In this document: positions 25,401 to 33,850 of the stretch, piece after piece
Position numbering within the stretch: the stretch's first letter is position 1
Layout of the letters: each line of letters begins with the position of its first letter
Assembly (NCBI GenBank): GCA_963791635.1
Contig: CAWBTC010000001.1
Span: 62,001 to 126,000 of the forward strand
From: VFMC01 sp963791635
GTDB lineage: Bacteria; Actinomycetota; Acidimicrobiia; Acidimicrobiales; Ilumatobacteraceae
Reading direction: 5' to 3'
Length of the DNA: 64,000 nucleotides
Position numbers and translations under genes: made by a program
Notes under the pieces: generated by a model
Seen by the model: only the letters and a program-made list of their open reading frames with translations
What the model was told of the DNA's origin: nothing
Database searches by the model: none

Positions 25401-27241
25401 CTGGTGCTGGTCTCGTCGATCAGCACCACCATCGAACGAGGTGCGACGCGGATCGTGCCGTCGTCGTTGCGTCGAGAGCCGGACGCGGTGGCCAGCTCGA
25501 TCCGCCACGAACCCTCCGCCTGCACGGTGAACGCCAGCGGCTCCCACCATGAGTTCGCCATCACGTACACCGCGCCAATGTGCCAGGCCAGCGAGCGCGA
25601 CTCGTACTGGTAGTCGGGCCCGCCCTGAACCCCGTAGCAGTGCACGTGGTCGTGATCGAGGAGCTGTCGCAGCGACACCAACCGTTGGACGAAGCCATGC
25701 AGATCGCGGTACTCGTCGAGACGCGACCAGTCGACCCAGCTGATCGGACCATCGATGTCGTACGGGTTGTCGTTGCCCTGTTGGGTGCGACCGAACTCGT
25801 CGCCCATCACGAACATCGCGGCACCGGCTGACAAGAGCAGATGGGTGAAGTAGTTGCGCAGTTGCTGGGGGCGCAGGCCGGGCCCGCAGTCCCACGAACG
25901 ATGCCGGTCGCTGGTGACGATGGTGAGGTCGTGGAGCGTGAGGCCGTCGTGGGCGTTCACGAAGTTCACGGTGCGCCAGGCTTCGCCGTCGAAGATCTCG
26001 GGACTGCCCTGCACGCGCTGCACCATCGCCGGCACGAGGCCTGGCTCCCCACGCACGAAACCGCGCACGTCGTCACGGAATCGGTCGTTCCACTGCGCCC
26101 ATCGCCGATCGGGGAACCCTCGCCCGACCTGATACGCGGCAAGGTCCCACGGTTCGGCCACGAGTGTGACGCCGCGCTCGTGCGCCCAGTCGCCGATGCG
26201 GCGTGCCAATCCGCCCCCGTCGCGGGTGAGCAGCGTGGCGAGGTCGAACCGGAAGCCGTCCACCCCCAGGTCCGCGAACCGTCCGAGCGCCTGGAGGACG
26301 AGCGACCGGATCCAGGGATCGGACGGATCGACGTCGTTGCCGCACCCGCTGTCGTCGAACGCGCGACCGTCGTCGCGCCAACGGTACGTGCGCGGGTCGA
26401 ACCCACGAAGGGTCCAGGTCGGCCGGCTGGGGTCGGCTTCCCCCGTGTGGTTGAACACCACGTCGATCCACACCGCGATCCCCTGCTCGTGGGCCGCGGC
26501 GACGAAGTCGGCCAACTCGACGGCCGCATCGGGCCCGGACGCATAGGGCTGGTGCACGGCACCCCACACGATCGGCATGTAACCCCAGTAGTTGTCGCTC
26601 GCGTCGAACGGATGCACCGGCATCAGTTCGATCACCTCGATGCCGAGGTCACGCAGGTATGGCAGCCGCTCGATCGCGCCGGCGAAGGTCCGCGCGAACC
26701 CGCGTGGGTGCATCTCGTAGATCACCGGGGTGGATGTGATGCGGCCGAGCGGCGCTCGCCTCGGCCACGGCGCGCCGCGGACGACGCCGACCGGACGGCC
26801 GTCCACGATCGTCAGCGCCTCGGCAGACGGGTCGACGAGCGGCTCGCCCTCGTCGGCGACCAGCCAGTAGCGGTCGCCGCCGGTCGCAGTGGTCTCGACC
26901 CGCCACCACGCGGCGAGCTCGTGGTCACCGTCGAGGCGGCCGCGCTCGTCGCGGTGGGCGTGCAGGCGACGCTGCGAGCCATCTGCTGCTGAGCTCACGA
27001 CGAGCACGATCTCGCTGGCCAACGGGGCGCGAACGACCACCTGCAGCGGCACGACCGGGCCAGGAACGCCGGTCGGACGGGCATCGGTGCTGGTGGCGAG
27101 GGGATCCACGGCACACCAGCATGGCAGCACGGCACCGGTTTCCGCCGACCATCCCGCCGACGACCCCGCCAACGACCCGGCCACCACCCGGCCAAAGAGT
27201 CCGCCAAAGAGTCCGCCAGAGAATCCGTTGACGACCCGCAT
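25397..27241 (-). CDS. GlgX-like glycogen debranching enzyme (GH13 isoamylase family)
   Basis: The 614-residue enzyme should hydrolyse alpha-1,6 branches in glycogen. After an N-terminal beta-sandwich, the GH13 barrel shows VIYEMHPRGF, VWIDVVFNHTGE, the nucleophile in GFRFDLA, the acid/base Glu in LVAEPWD, and the NAHDGLTLHD region with the third carboxylate. The C-terminal beta domain follows MFVMGDEFGRTQQGNDNPY, a GlgX marker. The protein is shorter than E. coli GlgX because the C-terminal part is compact. The first 30 residues are Gly/Phe/Leu-rich and repeat-encoded, so the true start may be further in. It overlaps the LLM gene by 4 nt and is divergent from moxR. Confidence 0.87.
   Translation of the reverse strand: MRVVNGFSGGLFGGLFGRVVAGSLAGSSAGWSAETGAVLPCWCAVDPLATSTDARPTGVPGPVVPLQVVVRAPLASEIVLVVSSAADGSQRRLHAHRDERGRLDGDHELAAWWRVETTATGGDRYWLVADEGEPLVDPSAEALTIVDGRPVGVVRGAPWPRRAPLGRITSTPVIYEMHPRGFARTFAGAIERLPYLRDLGIEVIELMPVHPFDASDNYWGYMPIVWGAVHQPYASGPDAAVELADFVAAAHEQGIAVWIDVVFNHTGEADPSRPTWTLRGFDPRTYRWRDDGRAFDDSGCGNDVDPSDPWIRSLVLQALGRFADLGVDGFRFDLATLLTRDGGGLARRIGDWAHERGVTLVAEPWDLAAYQVGRGFPDRRWAQWNDRFRDDVRGFVRGEPGLVPAMVQRVQGSPEIFDGEAWRTVNFVNAHDGLTLHDLTIVTSDRHRSWDCGPGLRPQQLRNYFTHLLLSAGAAMFVMGDEFGRTQQGNDNPYDIDGPISWVDWSRLDEYRDLHGFVQRLVSLRQLLDHDHVHCYGVQGGPDYQYESRSLAWHIGAVYVMANSWWEPLAFTVQAEGSWRIELATASGSRRNDDGTIRVAPRSMVVLIDETSTR
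27192..27227 (-). repeat. 12-bp tandem repeat, 3 copies (third diverged)
   Basis: Two exact copies of ccaaagagtccg and one variant (ccagagaatccg) encode the N-terminal Gly-Leu-Phe-Gly repeats of the debranching protein. Confidence 0.85.
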
Positions 27242-27265
27242 GGCAGCCCCACTGCGGACCGCCTC

Positions 27266-27271
27266 TAGTCT
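27266..27271 (+). promoter_or_regulatory. -10 box TAGTCT of the moxR operon
   Basis: TAGTCT is followed after 8 nt by the ATG at 27280, with no ribosome site, so the operon probably begins with a leaderless transcript. Confidence 0.55.
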
Positions 27272-27279
27272 GTGATCCG

Positions 27280-28206
27280 ATGCTCTCGCCCTCCAGCACC
27301 CCGGCCGACGTCGCGAACACGCTCACCTCACACGGGTACCTTCCCGACGACGGTCTGGCAACCGCCATCTTCTTGGCCCTGTCGCTCAGGCGGCCGCTGC
27401 TGCTCGAGGGAGAGGCCGGTGTGGGCAAGACCGAGGTGGCCAAGGTCCTCAGCCGCTGGACGGGCGGGTCACTCATCCGGCTCCAGTGCTACGAGGGGAT
27501 CGACGCCTCCCAGGCCGTGTACGACTGGGACTACTCGCGTCAGTTGCTGCATCTGCGTGCGGCCGAGGCGACGGGTGAAGCTCGCGGCCTCGGTACGTCG
27601 ATCCTCGAGGACCAGCTCTACAACGAACGATTCCTGCTCAAGCGGGCGTTGCTCCAAGCGATCGACCACGGCAGCCTGATCCCACCCGTCCTGCTGATCG
27701 ACGAGGTCGACCGGGCCGATGACGAGTTCGAGGCGTACCTGCTCGAGGTGCTGTCGGACTACCAGATCACCATCCCCGAGCTCGGCGTGTTCACCACGAG
27801 CATGCCCCCGGTCGTCATCCTCACCTCCAACCGCACTCGGGACGTGCACGACGCCTTGAAGCGCCGTTGCCTCTACCACTGGGTGGAACACCCGAGCTTC
27901 GACCGTGAGGTGCAGATCGTACGGATGCGCGTGCCCCACGTGCTCGCACCGCTCGCCCGCCAGGTCGCCGGCGCCGTCGAGTCGATGCGCACCAAGAACT
28001 TGTACAAGCCACCCGGCGTCGCCGAGACGATCGATTGGGCGACCGCGCTCGCATCGCTCGGCGTGAGCGAGCTCGACGAACACATGGTCGAGGTCACCCT
28101 CGGAGCCGTACTGAAGTACCGCGAGGACCAGGAGAAGGTGCGCCAGAACGGTGGCATCGCCGACATCGTCAAGCAGGCCTTCGACCGTGGCGCATTCCAC
28201 GGCTGA
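27280..28206 (+). CDS. MoxR-family AAA ATPase (CoxD-like)
   Basis: This 308-residue chaperone-like ATPase belongs to the MoxR family, in the CoxD branch used to mature the CO-dehydrogenase active site with CoxE. It shows Walker A GEAGVGKTEVAK near residue 45, Walker B PVLLIDEVDRAD, sensor 1 VILTSNRTRDV and the arginine-containing segment LKRRCLYHWVEHPSF. A VWA protein follows after 39 nt, as is usual for MoxR-VWA pairs. This is the first gene of the maturation set (27280-33229), about 12 kb from coxSLM. Confidence 0.9.
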   Translation: MLSPSSTPADVANTLTSHGYLPDDGLATAIFLALSLRRPLLLEGEAGVGKTEVAKVLSRWTGGSLIRLQCYEGIDASQAVYDWDYSRQLLHLRAAEATGEARGLGTSILEDQLYNERFLLKRALLQAIDHGSLIPPVLLIDEVDRADDEFEAYLLEVLSDYQITIPELGVFTTSMPPVVILTSNRTRDVHDALKRRCLYHWVEHPSFDREVQIVRMRVPHVLAPLARQVAGAVESMRTKNLYKPPGVAETIDWATALASLGVSELDEHMVEVTLGAVLKYREDQEKVRQNGGIADIVKQAFDRGAFHG

Positions 28207-28245
28207 GCTGCCCGGAACCCACTCGAGACTGCTGGGGACCGAGCC

Positions 28246-29526
28246 GTGACCGATGTCGAGCCGATGGAAGATCGACCGGGGGCGCACGGGCCGGGGAGGC
28301 ATGTCGTGAGCGAGGGCGAGCAGCTCGCGATCGGGTACGCCCGGGTGCTGCGCGGCCTGGGCCTGGCGGTGCCGATCGGCAGCGTGATCGACTTCGTGGA
28401 GTCGGTCGGCCTGCTGGGCATCGACTCCCGGGACGCCGTGTACTGGGCGGCACGAAGCACCCTGGTGCGCAAACCCGAGGACCTCGGCGTGTTCGACCGC
28501 GCCTTCGCCGTGTTCTGGGAGCAACGACGAGCCGCCGACGACGTGGAGGAACCGGAGGAGCCGCTCAAGATCACGATCGCGATCGATGACGAGGACGACA
28601 ACGACAACGACGCCGACAACGACGACAACGCCGAGGCCAGTGCCGACCCCACGCTGCAACTGCGCTTTTCCGCCACCGAGGTGCTGCGTCAGAAGGACTT
28701 TGCCTCGTACTCCGACGACGAGCTGGAGCTGGCACAAGCGCTGATGAGCAACCTGCGCTTCGCCGGCCCGCCGCGCAACTCTTTCCGCACGCAGCGCTCG
28801 CACCGCGGCCCGAGCCCCGACATCCGGGCGACGATCCGCGCCTCGCTGCGCGCCGGTGGCGAGCCGATCGAGCGCAGGTGGCGCGAGCCCGGCGAACGCA
28901 TGCGACGCCTCGTGCTGCTGCTCGACGTGAGCGGCTCGATGGAGCCATACGCCCGCGGCATGCTCCGCTTCGTCCACGCCGCCGTCGCCGGCCGTCAACG
29001 GGTGGAGGCCTTCGCTCTCGGCACCCGACTCACCCGCGTCACCCGCGAGCTGTCGAGTCGTGACCCCGACAAGGCCCTCCAGGCCGCAGCGGCCCGGGTG
29101 CTCGACTGGAACGGCGGCACTCGTCTCGGCGAATGCCTGATGCGCTTCAACGACGAGTGGGGCGTGCGCGGCATGGCTCGCAACTCGATCGTCGTGATCC
29201 TCTCCGACGGCTGGGACCGAGGCGATCCGGCGCTGCTCGGCGAGCAGATGCTTCGCCTCCACCGCGTGGCGTTCCGCACGATCTGGGTGAACCCGCTGAA
29301 GGTCACCCCCGGGTACGCACCGTTGGCCCGTGGGATGGCAGCCGCCCTTCCCTACGTCGACGCCTTCGTCGAGGGGCACTCGATCGCGGCGATGGAGGAA
29401 TTGGCGGCGACCATCTCCGCACATACGCTCGACGGTGGCACCCGAAGCGTGTACCGGGCCGGTGCGACGAGCACGGCGCCACCGCAGGCTTCCGTCACCA
29501 CACAAGGAGCATCGACCCATGCGTGA
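28246..29526 (+). CDS. VWA-domain protein, CoxE-like
   Basis: The 426-residue cytosolic protein is the VWA partner of the MoxR ATPase. The metal-ion-dependent adhesion site LLLDVSGSMEPY starts its DxSxS at Asp227, with the later IVVILSDGWDRGDP completing the site. The N-terminal half has a helical CoxE region and an acidic Asp/Asn-repeat linker (EDDNDNDADNDDNAE) of about 25 residues. The GTG at 28246 follows a GGGGA site. In carboxydotrophs CoxD and CoxE insert or activate the Mo/Cu centre; here a similar service to the form II enzyme is inferred. The 3' end overlaps the next gene by 8 nt. Confidence 0.87.
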   Translation: MTDVEPMEDRPGAHGPGRHVVSEGEQLAIGYARVLRGLGLAVPIGSVIDFVESVGLLGIDSRDAVYWAARSTLVRKPEDLGVFDRAFAVFWEQRRAADDVEEPEEPLKITIAIDDEDDNDNDADNDDNAEASADPTLQLRFSATEVLRQKDFASYSDDELELAQALMSNLRFAGPPRNSFRTQRSHRGPSPDIRATIRASLRAGGEPIERRWREPGERMRRLVLLLDVSGSMEPYARGMLRFVHAAVAGRQRVEAFALGTRLTRVTRELSSRDPDKALQAAAARVLDWNGGTRLGECLMRFNDEWGVRGMARNSIVVILSDGWDRGDPALLGEQMLRLHRVAFRTIWVNPLKVTPGYAPLARGMAAALPYVDAFVEGHSIAAMEELAATISAHTLDGGTRSVYRAGATSTAPPQASVTTQGASTHA

Positions 29527-29836
29527 ACTGCTCGACGACATCGACCGCTGGCGCGCCGCTGGCAAGCGCATCGCCGTGGCCCGCGTGGTCGACATCCTCG
29601 GGTCCGGCCCACGTGAGCCCGGCGCGGCGATGGCCGTGAACGAGGCGGGCGAGGTCGCCGGCAGCGTGAGCGGTGGATGCGTCGAGGGCGCTGTCGTCAG
29701 CGAGGCGCTCGCGGTGCTCCACGGCGATCGGGGCCCCGGGATCGTCACCTTCGGGTACAGCGACGACGAGGCGTTCGCCGTCGGCCTCACCTGTGGCGGC
29801 ACGATCCGTCTGTTCATCGAAGCCCTCGATTGGTGA
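29519..29836 (+). CDS. XdhC/CoxI-type small protein (N-terminal domain only)
   Basis: The 105-residue protein consists only of the XdhC_CoxI N-terminal domain, with GSVSGGCVEGAVV and FAVGLTCGGTIRLFIE, the paired glycine/cysteine motifs thought to contact molybdenum cofactor. XdhC proteins protect and sulfurate Moco before insertion in xanthine-dehydrogenase-type enzymes. The Rossmann half that usually follows in one chain is encoded separately by the next gene. It starts inside the end of coxE. Confidence 0.87.
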   Translation: MRELLDDIDRWRAAGKRIAVARVVDILGSGPREPGAAMAVNEAGEVAGSVSGGCVEGAVVSEALAVLHGDRGPGIVTFGYSDDEAFAVGLTCGGTIRLFIEALDW

Positions 29837-29850
29837 CGACCTGGGCGACT

Positions 29851-29880
29851 GCGACGACTGGCGACGACTGGCGACGACTG
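29851..29880 (+). repeat. 10-bp tandem repeat, 3 exact copies, between genes
   Basis: The unit gcgacgactg is repeated three times in the 62-bp gap between the two XdhC-type genes, just before the AAAGGG ribosome site of the second. Being noncoding, its unit need not be a multiple of three. Confidence 0.95.
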
Positions 29881-29898
29881 GCGAAAGGGTGACGTGCG

Positions 29899-30702
29899 AT
29901 GACCTCCAGCCTCTATGACACGCTCCGTCAGCGATTGCGCGACCAACTGCCGACCGCGCTGGCTACCGTGATCGACGGCCCACAGCCGGGTCGCAAACTG
30001 CTGGTCACCCCCGACGAGGTGCTCGGCGGCCTCGGCCATCCGGAGCTCGACCGGATCGTCGCCCGCGACACCTTGGCAGAGCTCGAAGCGGGCCGGTCAG
30101 GCGTGCGGCACTACGGCCCAGAGGGCCAGACCACGCCCGAGGACCTCGTCGACGCGCCGACGCTGTCGGTGTTCGTGGAGAGCTGGTCGCCGCCGCCGCA
30201 GATGTGGATCTTCGGTGCGGTCGACTTCACCGCTGCACTCTCGCGTGTGGCCAAGGTGCTCGGCTACCGGGTGATCGTGTGTGATGCCCGTGAGGTGTTC
30301 GCCACACGGCGCCGCTTCCCCGCGGCGGACGAGGTGGTGGTGTCGTGGCCGGGTGGTCTGTTCGACAAGCGCGGCACCCAGCTCGGTCAACGTGACGCCG
30401 TGTGCATCCTCACCCACGACCCGAAGTTCGATGTGCCCGCGGTGCAGGGCGCGCTTGCGACGAAGGTGGGCTACATCGGCGTGATGGGCAGCCGGAAGAC
30501 GCACTCCAAGCGCATGGAGCGACTCCGTGCTGTGGGCGTCACCGACGACGAGCTCGCCCGATTGATGTCACCGATCGGTCTCGACCTGGGCGCACGCACG
30601 CCCGAGGAGACTGCGATCTCGATCTGTGCCGAGATCATCGCTCGTCGCACCGGACGGGTGGCGCCGTCGTTGCGCGACGCAGACGGACCGATCCACCTCT
30701 GA
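29899..30702 (+). CDS. XdhC-type Moco maturation protein with Rossmann domain
   Basis: The 267-residue protein carries the C-terminal Rossmann domain of the XdhC family (PQMWIFGAVDFTAALSRVAK, VIVCDAREVFATRRRFP, AVCILTHDPKFDVPAV, GYIGVMGSRKTHSKRMERL) and ends with LGARTPEETAISICAEI, which is diagnostic. About 90 residues before it look like a reduced N-terminal domain without the GGC motifs. Together with the preceding 105-residue protein it would make a two-chain XdhC. The ATG at 29899 has an AAAGGG ribosome site. Confidence 0.9.
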   Translation: MTSSLYDTLRQRLRDQLPTALATVIDGPQPGRKLLVTPDEVLGGLGHPELDRIVARDTLAELEAGRSGVRHYGPEGQTTPEDLVDAPTLSVFVESWSPPPQMWIFGAVDFTAALSRVAKVLGYRVIVCDAREVFATRRRFPAADEVVVSWPGGLFDKRGTQLGQRDAVCILTHDPKFDVPAVQGALATKVGYIGVMGSRKTHSKRMERLRAVGVTDDELARLMSPIGLDLGARTPEETAISICAEIIARRTGRVAPSLRDADGPIHL

Positions 30703-30729
30703 ACAGCCATCCTCTGGACAGCCATCCTC

Positions 30730-30759
30730 GGCCGGGACACACACGGCCGGGACACACAC
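30730..30759. repeat. 15-bp tandem repeat, 2 copies, between convergent genes
   Basis: Two copies of ggccgggacacacac are followed by a partial ggcc. A separate pair of acagccatcctc copies precedes them. Both lie in the 68-bp gap between convergent stops. Confidence 0.85.
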
Positions 30760-30770
30760 GGCCTGGGGAA

Positions 30771-31448
30771 TCAGCCGGTGGGATCGCCGAACTTGATGCT
30801 GCGGCGAGCCTTGACGACGTCGACCTCGACGGGCCGGCCGGGCATCACCGAGTGCACGATGGCGCGGTCGACGCCGAGATACATCATCACGTGACCGGGG
30901 TACTGCACGAGGTCGCCAGCCATTGCGGTCTCGAGCTCGCGAGGTGCGGCGGACCGGATCTGTGACGTGCTCTGGCGTTCGAGTGCCCGACCTGCCTGTG
31001 CCCACGCAAACGACGTGAGGCCGGAGCAGTCGAAGCTCACACCGGGCTTGCTGGTGTTGCGCCGGTAGGCCACGCCGAGTTGACTGAGCGCCGCGACGAG
31101 CGCCGTCTGGTGCTCCAAGTCGGCTTCGGCCCACGCACGCTGCATCTCGACAGGATCGAGGGCGACACGGCCCGCGACGGTGACGGCCATGAGGCCGAGC
31201 ATCTGTTCGAACGACGCGAGGGCAACCTGGTCGCCAGTCTCCTGGTAGCGGTGTGCGAGGGCCAGGGCTTGGGCGGCCTGATCGGCGACGGCATCGGCCT
31301 GACGAGCGCGACCCTGCACCGATGCTTCACTGGCGGTCGCTGCCTGCACGGCGAGCGGCCCGGCGATCGGGAGCGCCAGCGTGGAGACACCTGCTGTCGC
31401 AAGGGCAGCGGCCACGACAGCTCTGCAGATGGAACGATTGATGGACAT
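30771..31448 (-). CDS. Secreted NlpC/P60 family peptidoglycan hydrolase
   Basis: The 225-residue protein has a signal peptide (SINRSICRAVVAAALATAG, then cleavage near VQAATA), a helical region of about 90 residues, and a C-terminal NlpC/P60 domain with the catalytic Cys in FDCSGLTSFAWAQAG and the His in GHVMMYLG. Such enzymes cut peptide cross-links in cell-wall peptidoglycan. The ATG at 31448 starts the signal cleanly; an upstream in-frame start would add 11 charged residues. A promoter about 220 nt upstream implies a long 5' leader. Confidence 0.87.
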   Translation of the reverse strand: MSINRSICRAVVAAALATAGVSTLALPIAGPLAVQAATASEASVQGRARQADAVADQAAQALALAHRYQETGDQVALASFEQMLGLMAVTVAGRVALDPVEMQRAWAEADLEHQTALVAALSQLGVAYRRNTSKPGVSFDCSGLTSFAWAQAGRALERQSTSQIRSAAPRELETAMAGDLVQYPGHVMMYLGVDRAIVHSVMPGRPVEVDVVKARRSIKFGDPTG

Positions 31449-31668
31449 GTGGACTGACGACTCCTTGGTCTCGCGTCCCATGGCGCCCGCGCGCCGAGAA
31501 CGTGGATCTTTCGTGAGCGGTGGGGGAAGGACCAGGAGGTCGGACCGACACGATCACGCAGGAGCGCCGTACGAGAGCGCAACCGCTGTCATCACAGGCC
31601 CCGGACTCATGGGCCGGAAGGGGCTCATGCATCGAACGAAATGACGTCCGTGGGTTGTAACGTCCGCA
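31449..31668 (-). promoter_or_regulatory. Long 5' leader of the NlpC/P60 gene, no identified element
   Basis: About 210 nt separate the predicted transcription start from the ATG. Long leaders before actinobacterial NlpC/P60 and Rpf genes often hold a c-di-AMP (ydaO) riboswitch, but I could not find its conserved core here. It is GC-rich and could be structured. Confidence 0.3.
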
Positions 31669-31698
31669 ACCCTAGCGTCACACAACCGCAATGTTCAA
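31669..31698 (-). promoter_or_regulatory. Promoter TTGAAC-18-TAGGGT of the NlpC/P60 gene
   Basis: On the minus strand TTGAAC (31693-31698) and TAGGGT (31669-31674) are 18 nt apart. This is one of the few full two-box promoters in the window. Confidence 0.5.
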
Positions 31699-31791
31699 TG
31701 CGGCCGTCACCTTTTCGTCATGTGACCGTCGCCTCACCGTCACACATCCGGCACAGATCAGCACGTCCGCCGCGGGTCTGGTCGATCGCTC

Positions 31792-31797
31792 TAGCGT
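31792..31797 (+). promoter_or_regulatory. -10 box TAGCGT of the mocA-like gene
   Basis: TAGCGT is 6 nt from the GTG at 31804, supporting that start and a leaderless transcript. Confidence 0.55.
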
Positions 31798-31803
31798 GTT
31801 GAT

Positions 31804-32394
31804 GTGCTCGTCGTCGCCGTGGTTCTCGCCGCTGGGGCCGGCTCGCGCTTCGAGGCCGATCACCACAAGCTCGCCACCGAGGTGACGACCGAGTTGGGGG
31901 TGCGACCGCTCGTGGAGCACGCAATCGAGCACGCACTTGCGAGTGAGATCGGTCCGGTCATCGTCGTCACCGGTGCGACCGAACTGCAGTTGCCACCCCA
32001 GCTCATGTCGCAGGTCTCGATGGTGGCGAACCCCAACTGGGCCGACGGCCAGTCGAGCTCGATCGCGGTCGGTCTCGACGCGGCTGCCGGGTTCGACGCC
32101 GATCTGGTGGTGATCGGCCTCGGTGACCAACCTGGCATCGCCGCGTCGGCCTGGCAGGCGGTTGCCGCTGCGCCGGCCGAGTGGCCCGTCGTCGTCGCCT
32201 CCTATGATGGGCGCCGCGGTCCCCACCCAGTGCGGCTGCACCGGTCTGTGTGGCCGCTGCTACCGGCATCGGGAGAAGATGGTGCCCGCACCCTGATGCG
32301 AGAGCATCCGGCGCTGGTGCACGAGATCCCGTGCGCGGGTACCGCAGCTGATGTCGACACCCTGGAGGATGTGCAGCGATGGAAAAGCTCCTGA
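31804..32394 (+). CDS. MocA-like molybdenum-cofactor nucleotidyltransferase
   Basis: The 196-residue enzyme belongs to the MobA/MocA family and should attach CMP to molybdopterin to make the MCD cofactor used by CO-dehydrogenase-type enzymes. The nucleotide loop is VLAAGAGSRFE at the N-terminus, followed by NPNWADGQSSSIAVGL and the metal site GLGDQPG; the middle has HPVRLHRSVWPLL. The start is a leaderless GTG. It overlaps coxG by 16 nt. Its place beside XdhC and CoxG supports MCD maturation rather than bis-MGD. Confidence 0.87.
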   Translation: MLVVAVVLAAGAGSRFEADHHKLATEVTTELGVRPLVEHAIEHALASEIGPVIVVTGATELQLPPQLMSQVSMVANPNWADGQSSSIAVGLDAAAGFDADLVVIGLGDQPGIAASAWQAVAAAPAEWPVVVASYDGRRGPHPVRLHRSVWPLLPASGEDGARTLMREHPALVHEIPCAGTAADVDTLEDVQRWKSS

Positions 32395-33229
32395 ACGAGT
32401 TCGTGATCCACCGTCCGATCGAAGACGCCTGGATCGTTCTCACCGACGTGGAGCGCATCGCACCGTGCATGCCCGGCGCACAGCTGCAAGAGATCGAGGG
32501 CGACATCTACCGCGGCGTGGTGAAGGTCAAGCTCGGCGCGATCTCCACTGCGTTCAAGGGTGAGGCCCACTTCGTCGAACGCGACGATGCGAACCACAAG
32601 GCGGTCCTCCACGGCGAGGGTCGCGACACCACCGGCAAGGGCAACGCCGACGCGATGATCACCGCCACCCTCCGGTCGATCGACTCCACCCAGACCAAGT
32701 GCGTCGTCGAGACCGACCTCCGAATCACCGGCAAGGTCGCCCAGTTCGGCCGCGGCATCATGGGCGACGTCAGCAAGAAGCTGATGGCCCAGTTCGCCAC
32801 CAACCTCAACACCATGCTCGATGCGAGCGGTGACACCCTTGCTCCCGCGGAAGCGGCGACCGCAGCGATGCCGGTCACCACGATCGCCCCAACGATCGCC
32901 CCAGTGATCGCCCCAGCCGCGACGGCGAGCGGTGATGATCCGACGAAGACCTCCGCAGACGCAACGACGCTCCCCGGCCGACGGCCGCTGCTCCGGCCGC
33001 TTCCCGGGCAGACGCACCAGCGGAGGCCCGCACTGAGTCGGCCGCTGCCGCGTCAGCAGGTGACGACTCGAACCCGACCGGTGCACCCACGGTCCGCAAG
33101 ATCGAAGGTCCGGCCAACGAGCCGATCGAGCTTTCCGGCGTCGCCGGCACGGCCGTCTTGAAGCGGCTCCTCCCGGCGCTCGGCGGTTTCGTGCTGCTGA
33201 TGCTGGTGCTGCGCCGGATCCGCAAGTAG
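32379..33229 (+). CDS. coxG: CoxG-like SRPBCC protein, C-terminal tail frameshifted
   Basis: The N-terminal 150 residues form the CoxG/SRPBCC domain (NEFVIHRPIEDAWIVLTD, IAPCMPGAQLQ, GRGIMGDVSKKLMAQFA), which in carboxydotrophs anchors CO dehydrogenase to the membrane. A Pro/Ala/Thr linker with a 12-bp repeat follows. As given, the frame runs to 33161 with arginine-rich nonsense, while a second frame from about 32970 gives an Ala-rich linker and a proper membrane anchor (VLKRLLPALGGFVLLMLVL, then RRIRK and stop at 33229), as expected for CoxG. One base is therefore shifted between about 32950 and 32975. The domain itself is intact. It overlaps mocA. Confidence 0.82.
32880..32915 (+). repeat. 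12-bp tandem repeat, 3 copies, in frame
   Basis: Two copies of acgatcgcccca and one of gtgatcgcccca encode TIAPTIAPVIAP in the CoxG linker. Confidence 0.9.
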
Positions 33230-33337
33230 TCCGCTCCTCCCTGCCCGATTCACACTTGGTCGCGATGTGGTCCTGCCCCCTGTGCCGGCTCATCCGATGC
33301 GCGCGTGCTCGGCGCGTGATGTGACGACCGGCGCGCT

Positions 33338-33850
33338 ATGACGTACGTGATCGTCTCCGACGGCACGCCCTCAGATGCCGACCGCGCCCGCGTCCGCACC
33401 CTGCTCGGCAGAGAACCACAAGGTGCCTACGAGATCGCTGTCCGCCGCGCCGACGGCGAACCCGTCGTGGTCCGCAACAGACCTGTGCTCGACGACGGCA
33501 CGCCGATGCCCACCCGCTATTGGCTGGTGGGTGATCGAGAGACCCTCGTGGTCAGCCGGCTCGAGTCCACCGGCGGCGTCCGCCGAGCCGAGGCCGAGAT
33601 CCCACCCGAGGACGTCGCCGACGCCCATCGTCGCTACGCAGTAGAGCGCGACAGCCTGATCGACGCCGATCACACAGGACCGCGGCCGTCTGGTGGCGTG
33701 GCCGGCACCCGCACGGGAGTGAAGTGCCTCCATGCCCACTACGCCTGGCACCTCGCCGGCGGCGACGATGCCGTCGGGAGGTGGGTGGCCCGTGCACTCG
33801 ACCATCACACCACTCCAACCGCTCCCTCCGCGGGCAGCGGTGCGGCATGA
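33338..33850 (+). CDS. DUF501 domain protein
   Basis: The 170-residue protein matches the DUF501 family: LLGREPQGAYEIAVR, then RPVLDDGTPMPTRYWLVG, RLESTGGVRRAEAE and the C-terminal VKCLHAHYAWHLAGGDDAVGRWV. DUF501 genes normally lie between divIC and a Ppx/GppA phosphatase in actinobacteria; here the protein keeps only the second neighbour. Its function is unknown. The stop overlaps the next ATG (ATGA). No ribosome site or leaderless box is clear before 33338. Confidence 0.82.
   Translation: MTYVIVSDGTPSDADRARVRTLLGREPQGAYEIAVRRADGEPVVVRNRPVLDDGTPMPTRYWLVGDRETLVVSRLESTGGVRRAEAEIPPEDVADAHRRYAVERDSLIDADHTGPRPSGGVAGTRTGVKCLHAHYAWHLAGGDDAVGRWVARALDHHTTPTAPSAGSGAA

Noticed and set aside
27469..30039. 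An 856-codon minus-strand open frame opposite moxR, coxE and xdhC
   Set aside because: Shadow frame of three well-identified plus-strand genes; composition is unnatural and it spans several gene borders.
31449..31668. c-di-AMP (ydaO) riboswitch before NlpC/P60
   Set aside because: The conserved core (GAAUCCGUCAGCU-like segment and the G-rich pair) could not be found; only the long leader is reported.
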